Origin: Limnomonas spitsbergensis
Taxonomy: Eukaryota; Chlorophyta; Chlorophyceae; Chlamydomonadales
Length of the DNA: 64,000 nt
Direction of reading: 5' to 3'
NCBI GenBank assembly: GCA_037349105.1
Contig: JAYJMM010000119.1
Location: forward strand, 5,839,001 to 5,903,000
In this document: piece after piece, positions 1-13,904 of the stretch
How the letters are laid out: each line of letters opens with the position of its first letter
Numbering within the stretch: the stretch's first letter is position 1
Program-made: the position numbers and the translations under genes
Notes under the pieces: model-generated
The model's database searches: none
Told to the model about the DNA's origin: nothing
What the model saw: the letters and a program-made list of their open reading frames with translations, nothing else

Positions 1-3000
1 GGGGGAGCCGGCAGATACGCATTGGTGGGGAACTTAGGGCTAAGAGATGCATCCACTAGATACTGCTGGGTCCTTGCTGCTGGGCACCATGACCATGTTG
101 GCGTGGTGGGACTGCAGGTTGAACAGACCTAAGGGGGAGCCGGAGCAGATACGCATGGTGGGGAACTTAGGGCTAAGAGATGCATCCACTAGATTACTGC
201 TGGGTCCTTGCTGCTGGGCACCCATGACCATGTTGGCGTGGTGGGACTGCAGGTTGAACAGGACCTAAGGGGGAAGCCGGCAGTACGCATGGTGGGGAAC
301 TTAGGGCTAAGAGATGCATCCACTAGATACTGCTGGGTCCTTGCTGCTGGGCACCATGACCATGTTGGCATGGTGGGACTTCAGGTTGAACATGACCTAA
401 AGGGGAGCCGGCAGATACGCATGGTGGGGAACTTAGGGCTAAGAGATGCATCCACTAGATACTGCTGGGTCCTTGCTGCTGGGCACCATGACCATGTTGG
501 CGTGGTGGGACTACAGGTTGAACAGGACTAAGGGGGAGCCGCAGATTACGCATGGTGGGGAACTTAGGGCTAAGAGATGCATCCACTAGATACTGCTGGG
601 TCCTTGCTGCTGGGCACCATGACAATGTTGGCGTGGTGGGACTGCAGGTTTGAACAGGACCTAAGGGGGAGCCGGCAGATACGCATGGTGGGGAACTTAG
701 GGCTAGAGATGCATCCACTAGATACTGCTGGGTCCTTGCTGCTGGGCACCATGACCATAGTTGGCGTGGTGGGCACTGCGGTTTGAACAGGACCTAAGGG
801 GGGGGAGCCGGCAGATACGCATGGTGGGGAACTTAGGGCTAAGAGATGCATCCACTAGATACTGCTGGGTCCTTGCTGCTGGGCACCATGACCATGGTTG
901 GCGTGGTGGGACTGCAGGTTGAACAGGACCTAAGGGGAGCCGGCAGATACGCATGGTGGGGAACTTAGGGCTAAGAGATGCATCACTAGATACTGCGGGG
1001 TCCTTGCTGCTGGGCACCATGACCATGTTGCGTGGTGGGACTGCAGGTTGAACAGGACCTAAGGGGAGCCGGCAGATACGCATGGTGGGGAACTTAGGGC
1101 TAAGAGATGCATCCACTAGATACTGCTGGGTCCTTGCTGCTGGGCACCATGACCATGTTGGCGTGGTGGGACTGCAGGTTGAACAGGACCTAAGGGGGAG
1201 CCGGCAGATACGCATGGTGGGGAACTTAGGGCTAAGAGATGCATCCACTAGATACTGCTGGGTCCTTGCTGCTGGGCACCATGACCATGTTGGCGTGGTG
1301 GGACTGCAGGTTGAACAGGACCTAAGGGGGAGCCGGCAGATACGCATGGTGGGGAACTTAGGGCTAAGAGATGCATCCACTAGATACTGCTGGGTCCTTG
1401 CTGCTGGGCACCATGACCATGTTGGCGTGGTGGGACTGCAGGTTGAACAGGACCTAAGGGGGAGCCGGCAGATACGCATGGTGGGAACTTAGGGCTAAGA
1501 GATGCATCCACTAGATACTGCTGGGTCCTTGCTGCTGGGCACCATGACCATGTTGGCATGGTGGGACTGCAGGTTTGAACATGACCTAAGGGGGAGCCGG
1601 CAGATACGCATGGTGGGGAACTTAGGGCTAAGAGATGCATCCACTAGATACTGCTGGGTCCTTGCTGCTGGGCACCATGACCATGTTGGCGTGGTGGGAC
1701 TACAGGTTGAACAGGACCTAAGGGGGGAGCCGGCAGATACGCATGGTGGGGAACTTAGGGCTAAGAGATGCATCCACTAGATACTGCTGGGTCCTTGCTT
1801 GCTGGGCACCATGACCATGTTGGCGTGGTGGGACTGCAGGTTGAACAGGAACCTAAGGGGGGAGCCGGCAGATACGCATGGTGGGGAACTTAGGGCTAAG
1901 AGATGCATCCACTAGATACTGCTGGGTCCTTGCTGCTGGGCACCATGACCATGTTGGCGTGGTGGGACTGCAGGTTGAACAGGACCTAAGGGGGAGCCGG
2001 CAGATACGCATGGTGGGGTAACTTAGGGCTAAGAGATGCATCCACTAGATACTGCTGGGTCCTTGCTGCTGGGCACCATGACCATGTTGGCAGTGGTGGG
2101 ACTTCAGGTTGAACAGGACCTAAGGGGAGCCGGCAGATACGCATGGTGGGGAACTAGGGCTAAGAGATGCATCCACTAGATACTGCTGGGTCCTTGCTGC
2201 TGGGCACCATGACCAGTGTTGGCGTGGTGGGACTGCAGGTGAACAGACCTAAGGGGGAGCCGGCAGATACGCATGGTGGGAACTTAGGGCTAAGAGATGC
2301 ATCCACTAGATACTGCTGGGATCCTTGCTGCTGGGCACCATGACCATGTTGGCAGTGGTGGGACTGCAGTTGAACAGGACCTAAGGGGGAGCCGGCAGAT
2401 ACGCATGGTGGGGAACTTAGGGCTAAGAGATGCATCCACTAGATACTGCTGGGTCCTTGCTGCTGGGCACCATGACCATGTTGGCATGGTGAGGACTACA
2501 GGTGAACAGGACCTAAGGGGGGGAGCCGGCAGATACGCATGGTGGGGAACTTAGGGCTAAGAGATGCATCCACTAGATACTGCTGGGTCCTTGCTGCTGG
2601 GCACCATGACCATGTTGCGTGGTGGACTACAGGTTGAACAGGACTAAGGGGGAAGCCGGCAGATACGGCTGGTGGGGAAATTAGGGCTAATGAGAATTTT
2701 TTTGGGGGGGGGGGGGGGGGGGGGGCCCAAAATCCACTAGATCAATGTGCGGTCCTTGCTGCTGGGCCACCATGACCATGTTTGGCGTGGTGGTGACTGC
2801 AGTTGACAGGAACCTAAGGGGAGCCGGGCAGATAGCATGGTGGGAACTTAGGTCTAAGAGATGCATCACTAGATACTGCTGTGTCCTTGCTGCTGGCACC
2901 ATGACCATATTGGCGTGGTGGGACTGCAGGTTGAACAGGACCTAAGGGGATGACGGCAGATACGCATGGTGGGGGAAACTTAGGGCCTAAGGAAGAGAAT

Positions 3001-6000
3001 CCACAGTACTGCTGGGTCCTTGCTGCTGGGCACATGACCATGGTGGCGTGTGGGACTGGCAGGTTGAAACAGGACCTAAGGGGGAGCCGGCAGATACGCA
3101 TGGTGGGGAACATTAGGGCTAAGAGATGCAATCCCCACTAGAGTACTGCTGGGTCCTTGCTGCTGGGCACCATGACCAGTTGCATGGTGGGACTGCAGGT
3201 TGAACAGGACCTAAAGGGGAGCCGGCAGAACGCATGGTGGGAACTTAGGGCTAAGAGATGCATCCACTAGATACTGCTGGGTCCTTGCTGCTGGGCACCA
3301 TGACCATGTTGGCGTGGTGGGACTGCAGGTTGAACAGGACCTAAGGGGGAGCCGGCAGATACGCATGGTGGGGAACTTAGGGCTAAGAGATGCATCCACT
3401 AGATACTGCTGGGTCCTTGCTGCTGGGCACCATGACCATGTTGGCGTGGTGGGACTGCAGGTTGAACAGGACCTAAGGGGGAGCCGGCAGATACGCATGG
3501 TGGGGAACTTAGGGCTAAGAGATGCATCCACTAGATACTGCTGGGTCCTTGCTGCTGGGCACCATGACCATGTTGGCATGGTGGGACTGCAGGTTGAACA
3601 GGACCTAAGGGGGAGCCGGCAGATACGCATGGTGGGGAACTTAGGGCTAAGAGATGCATCCACTAGATACTGCTGGGTCCTTGCTGCTGGGCACCATGAC
3701 CATGTTGGCGTGGTGGGACTACAGGTTGAACAGGACCTAAGGGGGAGCCGGCAGATACGCATGGTGGGGAACTTAGGGCTAAGAGATGCATCCACTAGAT
3801 ACTGCTGGGTCCTTGCTGCTGGGCACCATGACCATGTTGGCAGTGGTGGGACTGCAGGTTGAACATGACCTAAGGGGGAGCCGGCAGATACGCATGGTGG
3901 GGAACTTAGGGCTAAGAGATGCATCCACTAGATACTGCTGGGTCCTTGCTGCTGGGCACCATGACCATGTTGGCGTGGTGGGACTACAGGTTGAACAGGA
4001 CCTAAGGGGGAGCCGGCAGATACGCATGGTGGGGAACTTAGGGCTAAGAGATGCATCCACTAGATACTGCTGGGTCCTTGCTGCTGGGCACCATGACCAT
4101 GTTGGCGTGGTGGGACTACAGGTTGAACAGGACCTAAGGGGGAGCCGCAGATACGCATGGTGGGGAACTTAGGGCTAAGAGATGCATCCACTAGATACTG
4201 CTGGGTCCTTGCTGCTGGGCACCATGACCATGTTGGCGTGGTGGGACTGCAGGTTGAACAGGACCTAAAGGGGGAGCCGGCAGATACGCATGGTGGGGAA
4301 CTTAGGGCTAAGAGATGCATCCACTAGATACTGCTGGGTCCTTGCTGCTGGGCACCATGACCATGTTGGCATGGTGGGACTGCAGGTTGACAGGACCTAA
4401 AGGGGAGCCGGCAGATACGCATGGTGGGGAACTTAGGGCTAAGAGATGCATCCACTAGATACTGCTGGGTCCTTGCTGCTGGGCACCATGACCCATGTTG
4501 GCATGGTGGGACTGCAGGTTGAACAGGACCTAAGGGGGAGCCGGCAGATACGCATGGTGGGGAACTTAGGGCTAAGAGATGCATCCACTAGATACTGCTG
4601 GGTCCTTGCTGCTGGGCACCATGACCATATTGGCGTGGTGGGACTGCAGGTTGAACAGGACCTAAGGGGGAGCCGGCAGATACGCATGGTGGGGAACTTA
4701 GGGCTAAGAGATGCATCCACTAGATACTGCTGGGTCCTTGCTGCTGGGCACCATGACCATGTTGGCAGTGGTGGGACTGCAGGTTGAACAGGACCTAAAG
4801 GGGGAGCCGGCAGATACGCATGGTGGGGAACTTAGGGCTAAGAGATGCATCCACTAGATACTGCTGGGTCCTTGCTGCTGGGCACCATGACCATGTTGGC
4901 ATGGTGGGACTGCAGGTTGAACAGGACCTAAGAGGGGAGCCGGCAGATACGCATGGTGGGGAAACTTAGGGCTAAGAGATGCATCCACTAGATACTGCTG
5001 GTCCTTGCTGCTGGGCACCATGACCATAGTTGGCGTGGTGGGACTAGCAGGTTGAACAGGACCTAAGGGGGAGCCGGCAGATACGCATGGTGGGGAACTT
5101 AGGGCTAAGAGATGCATCCACTAGATACTGCTGGGTCCTTGCTGCTGGGCACCATGACCATGTTGGCGTGGTGGGGACTGCAGGTTGAACAGGACCTAAG
5201 GGGGAGCCGGCAGATACGCATGGTGGGGAACTTAGGGCTAAGAGATGTCAGCAACTAGATACTGCTGGGTCCTTGCTGCTGGGCACCATGACCATGTTGT
5301 CTTTGGGTGGGACTGCAGGTTGAACAGGACCTTAAAGGGTGAGCCGGGCAGATACGCATGGTGGGGAACTTTAGGGCTAGAGATGCATCCACTAGATACT
5401 GCTGGGTCCTTGCTGCTGGGCACCATGACCATGGTTGGCAGTGGTGGGACTACAGGTTGAACAGGACCTAAGGGGGAGCCGGCAGATACGCATGGTGGGG
5501 AACTTAGGGCTAAGAGATGCATCCACTAGATACTGCGGGGTCCTTGCTGCTGGGCACATGACCAATGTTGGCGTGGTGGGACTGCAGGTTGAACAGGACC
5601 TAAGGGGGAGCCGGCAGATACGCATGGTGGGGGAACTTAGGGCTAAGAGAATGCATCCACTAGATACTGCTGGGTCCTTGCTGCTGGGCACCATGACCAT
5701 GTTGGCGTGGTGGGACTGCAGGTTGAACAGGACCTAAGGGGGAGCCGGCAGATACGCATGGTGGGGAACTTAGGGCTAAGAGATGCATCCACTAGATACT
5801 GCTGGGTCCTTGCTGCTGGGCACCATGACCATGTTGGCGTGGTGGGACTACAGGTTGAACAGGACCTAAGGGGGAGCCGGCAGATACGCATGGTGGGGAA
5901 CTTAGGGCTAAGAGATGCATCCACTAGATACTGCTGGGTCCTTGCTGCTGGGCACCATGACCATGTTGGCAGTGGTGGGACTGCAGGTTGAACAGGACCT

Positions 6001-9000
6001 AAGGGGAGCCGGCAGATACGCATGGTGGGGGAACTTAGGGCTAAGAGATGCATCCACTAGATACTGCTGGGTCCTTGCTGCTGGGCACCATGACCATGTT
6101 GGCGTGGTGGGACTACAGGTTGAACAGGACCTAAGGGGGAGCCGGCAGATACGCATGGTGGGGAACTTAGGGCTAAGAGATGCATCCACTAGATACTGCT
6201 GGGTCCTTGCTGCTGGGCACCATGACCATGTTGGCAGTGGTGGGACTGCAGGGCTAAGAGATGCATCCACTAGATACTGCTGGGTCCTTGCTGCTGGGCA
6301 CCATGACCATATTGGCGTGGTGGGACTGCAGTTGAACAGGACCTAAGGGGGAGCCGCAGATACGCATGGTGGGGAACTTAGGGCTAAGAGATGCATCCAC
6401 TAGATATGCTGGGTCCTTGCTGCTGGGCACCATGACCATGTTGGCGTGGTGGGACTGCAGGTTGAACAGGACCTAAGGGGGAGCCGCAGATACGCAGGGT
6501 GGGGAACTTAGGTCTAAGAGATGCATCCACTAGATACTGCTGGGTCCTTGCTGCTGGGCACCATGACCATGTTGGCATGGTGGGACTGCAGGTGAACATG
6601 GACTAAGGGGGAGCCGGCAGAATACGCATGGTGGGGAACTTAGGGCTAAGAGATGCAATCCACTAGATACTGCTGGGTCCTTGGCTGCTGGGCACCATGA
6701 CCATGTTGGGATGGTGGACTACAGGTTGAACCAGGACCTAAAGGGGGAGCCGGCAGATACGCATGGTGGGGAACTTAGGGCTAAGAGATGCCATCCACTA
6801 GATACTGCTGGGTCCTTGCTGCTGGGCACCATGACCATGTTGGCAAGTTGTGGGACTAGCAGGTTGAACAGGACCTAAGGGGGAGCCGGCAGATACGCAT
6901 GGTGGGGAACTTAGGGCTAAGAGATGCATCCACTAGATACTGCTGGGTCCTTGCTGCTGGGCACCATGACCATGTTGGCGTGGTGGGACTACAGGTTGAA
7001 CAGGACCTAAGGGGGAGCCGGCAGATACGCATGGTGGGGAACTAGGGCTCAGAGATGCTTCCACTAGATACTGCTGGGTCCTTGCTGCTGGGGCACCATG
7101 ACCATGTTGGCGTGGTGGGACTGCAGGTTGAACAGACCTAAGGGGAGCCGGCAGATACGCATGGTGGGGAACTTAGGGCTAAGAGATGCATCCACTAGAT
7201 ACTGCTGGGTCCTTGCTGCTGGGCACCATGGACCATGTTGGCGTGTGGGACTGCAGGTTTGAACAGGACCTAAGGGGGAGCCGGCAGATACGCATGGTGG
7301 GGAACTTAGGGCTAAGAGATGCATCCACTAGATACTGCTGGGTCCTTGCTGCTGGGCACCATGACCATGTTGGCATGGTGGGACTTGCAGGTGAACAGGA
7401 CCTAAAGGGGAGCCGGCAGATACAGCATGGTGGGGAACTTAGGGCTAAGAGATGCATCCACTAGATACTGCTGGGTCCTTGCTGCTGGGCACCATGACCA
7501 TGTTGGCATGGTGGGACTGCAGGTTTGAACAGGACCTAAGGGGGAGCCGGCAGATACGCATGGTGGGAACTTAGGGCTAAGAGATGCATCCACTAGATAC
7601 TGCTGGGTCCTTGCTGCTGGGCACCATTGACCATGTTGGCGTGGTGGGACTGCAGGTTGACCAGGACCTAAGGGGGAGCCGGCAGATAAGCATTGGTGGG
7701 GAACTTAGGGCTAAGAGATGCATCCACTAGATACTGCTGGTCCTTGCTGCTGGGCACCATGACCATGTTGGCGTGGTGGGACTGCAGGTTGAACAGGACC
7801 TAAGGGGAGCCGGCAGATACGCATGGTGGGGAACTTAGGGCTAAGAGATGCATCCACTAGATACTGCTGGGTCCTTGCGCTGGGCACCATGACCATTGTT
7901 GGCATGGTGGGACTTCAGGTTGAACAGGACCTAAGGGGGAGCCGGCAGAAACGCATGGTGGGGAACTTAGGGCTAAGAGATGCATCCACTAGATACTGCT
8001 GGGTCCTTGCTGCTTGGGCACCATGACCATGTTGGCGTGTGGGACTCAGGTTGAACAGGACCTAAGGGGGAGCCGGCAGATACGCATGGTGGGGAAACTA
8101 GGGCTAAGAGATGCATCCACTAGATACTGCTGGGTCCTTGCTGCTGGGCACCATGACCATGTTGCGTGGTGGACTGCAGGTTGAACAGGACCTAAGGGGA
8201 GCCGGCAGATACGCATGGTGGGGAACTTAGGGCTAAGAGATGCATCCACTAGATACTGCTGGGTCCTTGCTGCTGGGCACCATGACCATGTTGGCGTGGT
8301 GGGACTGCAGGTTGAACAGGACCTAAGGGGGAGCCGGCAGATACGTCATGGTGGGGAACTTAGGGCTAAGAGATGCATCACTAGATACTGCTGGGTCCTT
8401 GCTGCTGGGCACCATGACCATGTTGGCATGGTGGGACTGCAGGTTGAACAGGACCTAAAGGGGAGCCGGCAGATACGCATGGTGGGGAACTTAGGGCTAA
8501 GAGATGCATCCACTAGATACTGCTGGGTCCTTGCTGCTGGGCACCATGACCATGTTGGCGTGGTGGGACTACAGGTTGAACAGGACCTAAGGGGGAGCCG
8601 GCAGATACGCATGGTGGGGAACTTAGGGCTAAGAGATGCATCCACTAGATACTGCTGGGTCCTTGCTGCTGGGCACCATGACCATGTTGGCATGGTGGGA
8701 CTGCAGGTTGAACAGGACCTAAGGGGAGCCGGCAGATACGCATGGTGGGGAACTTAGGGCTAAGAGATGCATCCACTAGATACTGCTGGGTCCTTGCTGC
8801 TGGGCACCATGACCATGTTGGCGTGGTGGGACTACAGGTTGAACAGGACCTAAGGGGGAGCCGGCAGATACGCATGGTGGGGAACTTAGGGCTAAGAGAT
8901 GCATCCACTAGATACTGCTGGGTCCTTGCTGCTGGGCACCATGACCATGTTGGCATGGTGGGACTGCAGGTTGAACAGGACCTAAGGGGGAGCCGGCAGA

Positions 9001-12000
9001 TACGCATGGTGGGGGAACTTAGGGCTAAGAGATGCATCCACTAGATACTGCTGGGTCCTTGCTGCTGGGCACCATGACCATGTTGGCGTGGTGGGACTGC
9101 AGGTTGAACAGGACCTAAGGGGGAGCCGGCAGATACGCATGGTGGGGAACTTAGGGCTAAGAGATGCATCCACTAGATACTGCTGGGTCCTTGCTGCTGG
9201 GCACCATGACCATGTTGGCGTGGTGGGACTGCAGGTTGAACAGGACCTAAGGGGGAGCCGGCAGATACGCATGGTGGGGAACTTAGGGCTAAGAGATGCA
9301 TCCACTAGATACTGCTGGGTCCTTGCTGCTGGGCACCATGACCATGTTGGCATGGTGGGACTGCAGGTTGAACAGGACCTAAGGGGAGCCGGCAGATACG
9401 CATGGTGGGGAACTTAGGGCTAAGAGATGCATCCACTAGATACTGCTGGGTCCTTGCTGCTGGGCACCATGACCATGTTGGCGTGGTGGGACTGCAGGTT
9501 GAACAGGACCTAAGGGGGAGCCGGCAGATACGCATGGTGGGGAACTTAGGGCTAAGAGATGCATCCACTAGATACTGCTGGGTCCTTGCTGCTGGGCACC
9601 ATGACCATGTTGGCGTGGTGGGACTGCAGGTTGAACAGGACCTAAGGGGAGCCGGCAGATACGCATGGTGGGGAACTTAGGGCTAAGAGATGCATCCACT
9701 AGATACTGCTGGGTCCTTGCTGCTGGGCACCATGACCATGTTGGCATGGTGGGACTGCAGGTTGAACAGGACCTAAAGGGGAGCCGGCAGATACGCATGG
9801 TGGGGAACTTAGGGCTAAGAGATGCATCCACTAGATACTGCTGGGTCCTTGCTGCTGGGCACCATGACCATGTTGGCGTGGTGGGACTACAGGTTGAACA
9901 GGACCTAAGGGGGAGCCGGCAGATACGCATGGTGGGGAACTTAGGGCTAAGAGATGCATCCACTAGATACTGCTGGGTCCTTGCTGCTGGGCACCATGAC
10001 CATGTTGGCGTGGTGGGACTGCAGGTTGAACAGGACCTAAGGGGGAGCCGGCAGATACGCATGGTGGGGAACTTAGGGCTAAGAGATGCATCCACTAGAT
10101 ACTGCTGGTCCTTGCTGCTGGGCACCATGACCATGTTGGCGTGGTGGGACTGCAGGTTGAACAGGACCTAAGGGGAGCCGGCAGATACGCATGGTGGGGA
10201 ACTTAGGGCTAAGAGATGCATCCACTAGATACTGCTGGGTCCTTGCTGCTGGGCACCATGACATGTTGGCATGGTGGGACTGCAGGTTGAACAGGACCTA
10301 AGGGGGAGCCGGCAGATACGCATGGTGGGGAACTTAGGGCTAAGAGATGCATTCCACTAGATAATGCTGGGGTCCTTGCTGCTGGGCACCATGACCATAT
10401 TGGCGTGGTGGGACTGCAGGTTGAACAGGACCTAAGGGGGGGGAGCCGGCAGATACGCATGGTGGGGAACTTAGGGCTAAGAGATGCATCCACTAGATAC
10501 TGCTGGGTCCTTGCTGCTGGGCACCCATGACCATGTTGGCGTGGTGGGACTGCAGGTTGAACAGGACCTAAGGGGGAGCCGGCAGATACGCATGGTGGGG
10601 AAACTTAGGGCTAAGAGATGCATCCACTAGATACTGCTGGAGTCCTTGCTGCTGGGCACCATGACCATGTTGGCATGGTGGGACTGCAGGTTGAACAGAC
10701 CTAAAGGGGAGCCGGCAGATACGCATGGTGGGGAACTTAGGGCTAAGAGATGCATCCACTAGATACTGCTGGGTCCTTGCTGCTGGCACCATGACCATGT
10801 TGCGTGGTGTGGGACTACAGGTTGACAGGACCTAAGGGGGAGCCGGCAGATACGCATGGTGGGGAACTTAGGGCTAAGAGATGCATCCATAGATACTGCT
10901 GGGTCCTTGCTGCTGGGCACCATGACCATGTTGGCATTGGTGGGACTGCAGGTTGAACAGGACCTAAAGGGGAGCCGGCAGATACGCATGGTGGGGAACT
11001 TAGGGCTAAGAGATGCATCCACTAGATACTGCTGGGGTCCTTGCTGCTGGGCACCATGACCATGTTGGCGTGGTGGGACTGCAGGTTGAACAGGACCTAA
11101 GGGGAGCCGGCAGATACGCATGGTGGGGAACTTAGGGCTAAGAGATGCATCCACTAGATACTGCTGGGTCCTTGCTGCTGGGCACCATGACCATGTTGGC
11201 ATGGTGGGACTGCAGGTTGAACAGGACCTAAAGGGGAGCCGGCAGATACGCATGGTGGGGAACTTAGGGCTAAGAGATGCATCCACTAGATACTGCTGGG
11301 TCCTTGCTGCTGGGCACCATGACCATGTTGGCGTGGTGGGACTGCAGGTTGAACAGGACCTAAGGGGGAGCCGGCAGATACGCATGGTGGGGAACTTAGG
11401 GCTAAGAGATGCATCCACTAGATACTGCTGGGTCCTTGCTGCTGGGCACCATGACCATGTTGGCGTGGTGGGACTGCAGGTTGAACAGGACCTAAGGGGA
11501 GCCGGCAGATACGCATGGTGGGGAACTTAGGGCTAAGAGATGCATCCACTAGATACTGCTGGGTCCTTGCTGCTGGGCACCATGACCATAGTTGGCGTGG
11601 TGGGACTGCAGGTTGAACAGGACCTAAGGGGGAGCCGGCAGATACGCATGGTGGGGAACTTAGGGCTAAGAGATGCATCCACTAGATACTGCTGGGTCCT
11701 TGCTGCTGGGCACCATGACCATGTTGGCGTGGTGGGACTGCAGGTTGAACAGGACCTAAGGGGGAGCCGGCAGATACGCATGGTGGGGAACTTAGGGCTA
11801 AGAGATGCATCCACTAGATACTGCTGGGTCCTTGCTGCTGGGCACCATGACCATGTTGGCATGGTGGGACTGCAGGTTGAACAGGACCTAAGGGGAGCCG
11901 GCAGATACGCATGGTGGGGAACTTAGGGCTAAGAGATGCATCCACTAGATACTGCTGGGTCCTTGCTGCTGGGCACCATGACCATGTTGGCATGGTGGGA

Positions 12001-13484
12001 CTGCAGGTTGAACAGGACCTAAGGGGGAGCCGGCAGATACGCATGGTGGGGAACTTAGGGCTAAGAGATGCATCCACTAGATACTGCTGGGTCCTTGCTG
12101 CTGGGCACCATGACCATATTGGCGTGGTGGGACTGCAGGTTGAACAGGACCTAAGGGGGAGCCGGCAGATACGCATGGTGGGGAACTTAGGGCTAAGAGA
12201 TGCATCCACTAGATACTGCTGGGTCCTTGCTGCTGGGCACCATGACCATGTTGGCATGGTGGGACTGCAGGTTGAACAGGACCTAAAGGGGAGCCGGCAG
12301 ATACGCATGGTGGGGAACTTAGGGCTAAGAGATGCATCCACTAGATACTGCTGGGTCCTTGCTGCTGGGCACCATGACCATGTTGGCATGGTGGGACTGC
12401 AGGTTGAACAGGACCTAAGGGGGAGCCGGCAGATACGCATGGTGGGGAACTTAGGGCTAAGAGATGCATCCACTAGATACTGCTTGGTCCTTGCTGCTGG
12501 GCACCATGACCATATTGGCGTGGTGGGACTGCAGGTTGAACATGACCTAAAGGGGGAGCCGGCAGATACGCATGGTGGGGAACGTAGGGCTAAGAGATGC
12601 ATCCACTAGATACTGCTGGGTCCTTGCTGCTGGGCACCATGACCATGTTGGCGTGGTGGGACTGCAGGTTGAACAGGACCTAAGGGGGAGCCGGCAGATA
12701 CGCATGGTGGGGAACTTAGGGCTAAGAGATGCATCCACTAGATACTGCTGGGTCCTTGCTGCTGGGCACCATGACCATGTTGGCGTGGTGGGACTGCAGG
12801 TTGAACAGGACCTAAAGGGGAGCCGGCAGATACGCATGGTGGGGAACTTAGGGCTAAGAGATGCATCCACTAGATACTGCTGGGTCCTTGCTGCTGGGCA
12901 CCATGACCATGTTGGCGTGGTGGGACTACAGGTTGAACAGGACCTAAGGGGGAGCCGGCAGATACGCATGGTGGGGAACTTAGGGCTAAGAGATGCATCC
13001 ACTAGATACTGCTGGGTCCTTGCTGCTGGGCACCATGACCATGTTGGCGTGGTGGGACTGCAGGTTGAACAGGACCTAAGGGGGAGCCGGCAGATACGCA
13101 TGGTGGGGAACTTAGGGCTAAGAGATGCATCCACTAGATACTGCTGGGTCCTTGCTGCTGGGCACCATGACCATGTTGGCGTGGTGGGACTGCAGGTTGA
13201 ACAGGACCTAAAGGGGAGCCGGCAGATACGCATGGTGGGGAAGTTAGGGCTAAGAGATGCATCCACTAGATACTGCTGGGTCCTTGCTGCTGGGCACCAT
13301 GGCCATGTTGGCATGGTGGGACTGCAGGTTGAACAGGACCTAAAGGGGAGCCGGCAGATACGCATGGTGGGGAACTTAGGGCTAAGAGATGCATCCACTA
13401 GATACTGCTGGGTCCTTGCTGCTGGGCACCATGACCATGTTGGCATGGTGGGACTGCAGGTTGAACAGGACCTAAGGGGGAGCC
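1..13484. repeat. 132-bp tandem satellite array, about 102 copies, open at the left edge
   Basis: Head-to-tail copies of one unit, measured as exactly 132 bp between successive GGGGGAGCCGGC starts (for example 9119 to 9251); copies with four Gs are 131 bp. Landmarks in each unit are AGCCGGCAGATACGCATGG, GATGCATCCACTAGATACTG and GACCATGTTGGC. Because 132 is 44 codons, stop-free frames run through many units on both strands; these are a by-product of the period and not genes. Copies from about 8.2 kb to 13.48 kb are nearly identical, whereas copies before about 8 kb carry many single-base indels. Recurrent variants are CGTGG/CATGG, CTGCAGG/CTACAGG and AAGGGGGA/AAAGGGGA. Not transcribed as far as can be seen; centromeric, pericentromeric or subtelomeric satellite are all possible. 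Confidence 0.97.
2640..3240. repeat. Degenerate block inside the satellite, with a poly-G run
   Basis: About four to five units here are heavily corrupted by indels. One break contains a T-run followed by about 20 Gs (roughly 2699-2725), after which the unit resumes out of register. Either an older or inactive patch inside a younger array, or a consensus error in a long-read assembly. Confidence 0.8.
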
Positions 13485-13620
13485 GGCAGATGTGCTTGGT
13501 GGGGGGCTGATAATTGAGCTGATGTCAAAGAGGTGCCTCCACTTAATACCACTGGGCACCATGATCAACTGATTGTGATCGCGTAGTGCGACTGTGAGTT
13601 GTCCAGGTTATGAGGGGACA
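13485..13620. repeat. Decayed terminal copy of the satellite unit
   Basis: After the last regular unit the sequence still follows the unit order (AGCCGGCAGAT, then GATG, CCTCCACTTAATAC, CTGGGCACCATGA, GTTGTCCAGGTTATGAGGGGA), but with many substitutions. It marks the right border of the array. Array edges usually hold the most diverged copies because homogenisation acts less there. Confidence 0.8.
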
Positions 13621-13631
13621 CAGGCAAAAAC

Positions 13632-13822
13632 CAGTGCTGTGTCGATTACGGTGCTTGCGGTGGCTGAATTACGTAGCTGAGTGTCAGTCACCGCAATCTC
13701 AGGGCAGATTCAGCTAGTTTTACCAGTAAGGGACCATTGCTTGCACGATTTCTAGATTATAGCGTGATTTCTAGATAATTGCTTGCACGATTTCTAGATT
13801 ACGGCGCAATTGCACAGCACTG
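13632..13822 (+). mobile_element. hAT-like MITE, copy 1 (191 bp)
   Basis: The element begins CAGTGCTGTG and ends CACAGCACTG, a perfect 10-bp terminal inverted repeat. It is flanked by GCAAAAAC and GCACAAAC, an 8-bp target duplication with one mismatch. CAGTG-type ends and 8-bp duplications are typical of the hAT superfamily. It is too short to encode a transposase, so it is non-autonomous. The interior contains a short internal duplication around CGATTTCTAGATTA (13747-13800). A second copy, inverted, lies at 43740-43900. Confidence 0.85.
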
Positions 13823-13904
13823 GCACAAACATGATGTGCCCTTGTCTATACCAGTATCGTACACACAAAACGCCTGATGGGAGGGCAGCCGTTGAGGTGC
13901 CATA

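Noticed and set aside
1..13484. Satellite as a CRISPR array
   Set aside because: The whole 132-bp unit is repeated without unique spacers, and the context is eukaryotic.
1..13484. CTTAGGG in each satellite unit as telomere repeats
   Set aside because: It occurs once per 132 bp and is not tandem; it does not match the TTTAGGG array type seen at 32879.
12572..13510. Long repetitive frames of up to 312 codons on both strands of the satellite
   Set aside because: They exist only because the 132-bp period is divisible by three; frames are lost wherever a unit has an indel, and no start, splice or composition signal supports a gene.
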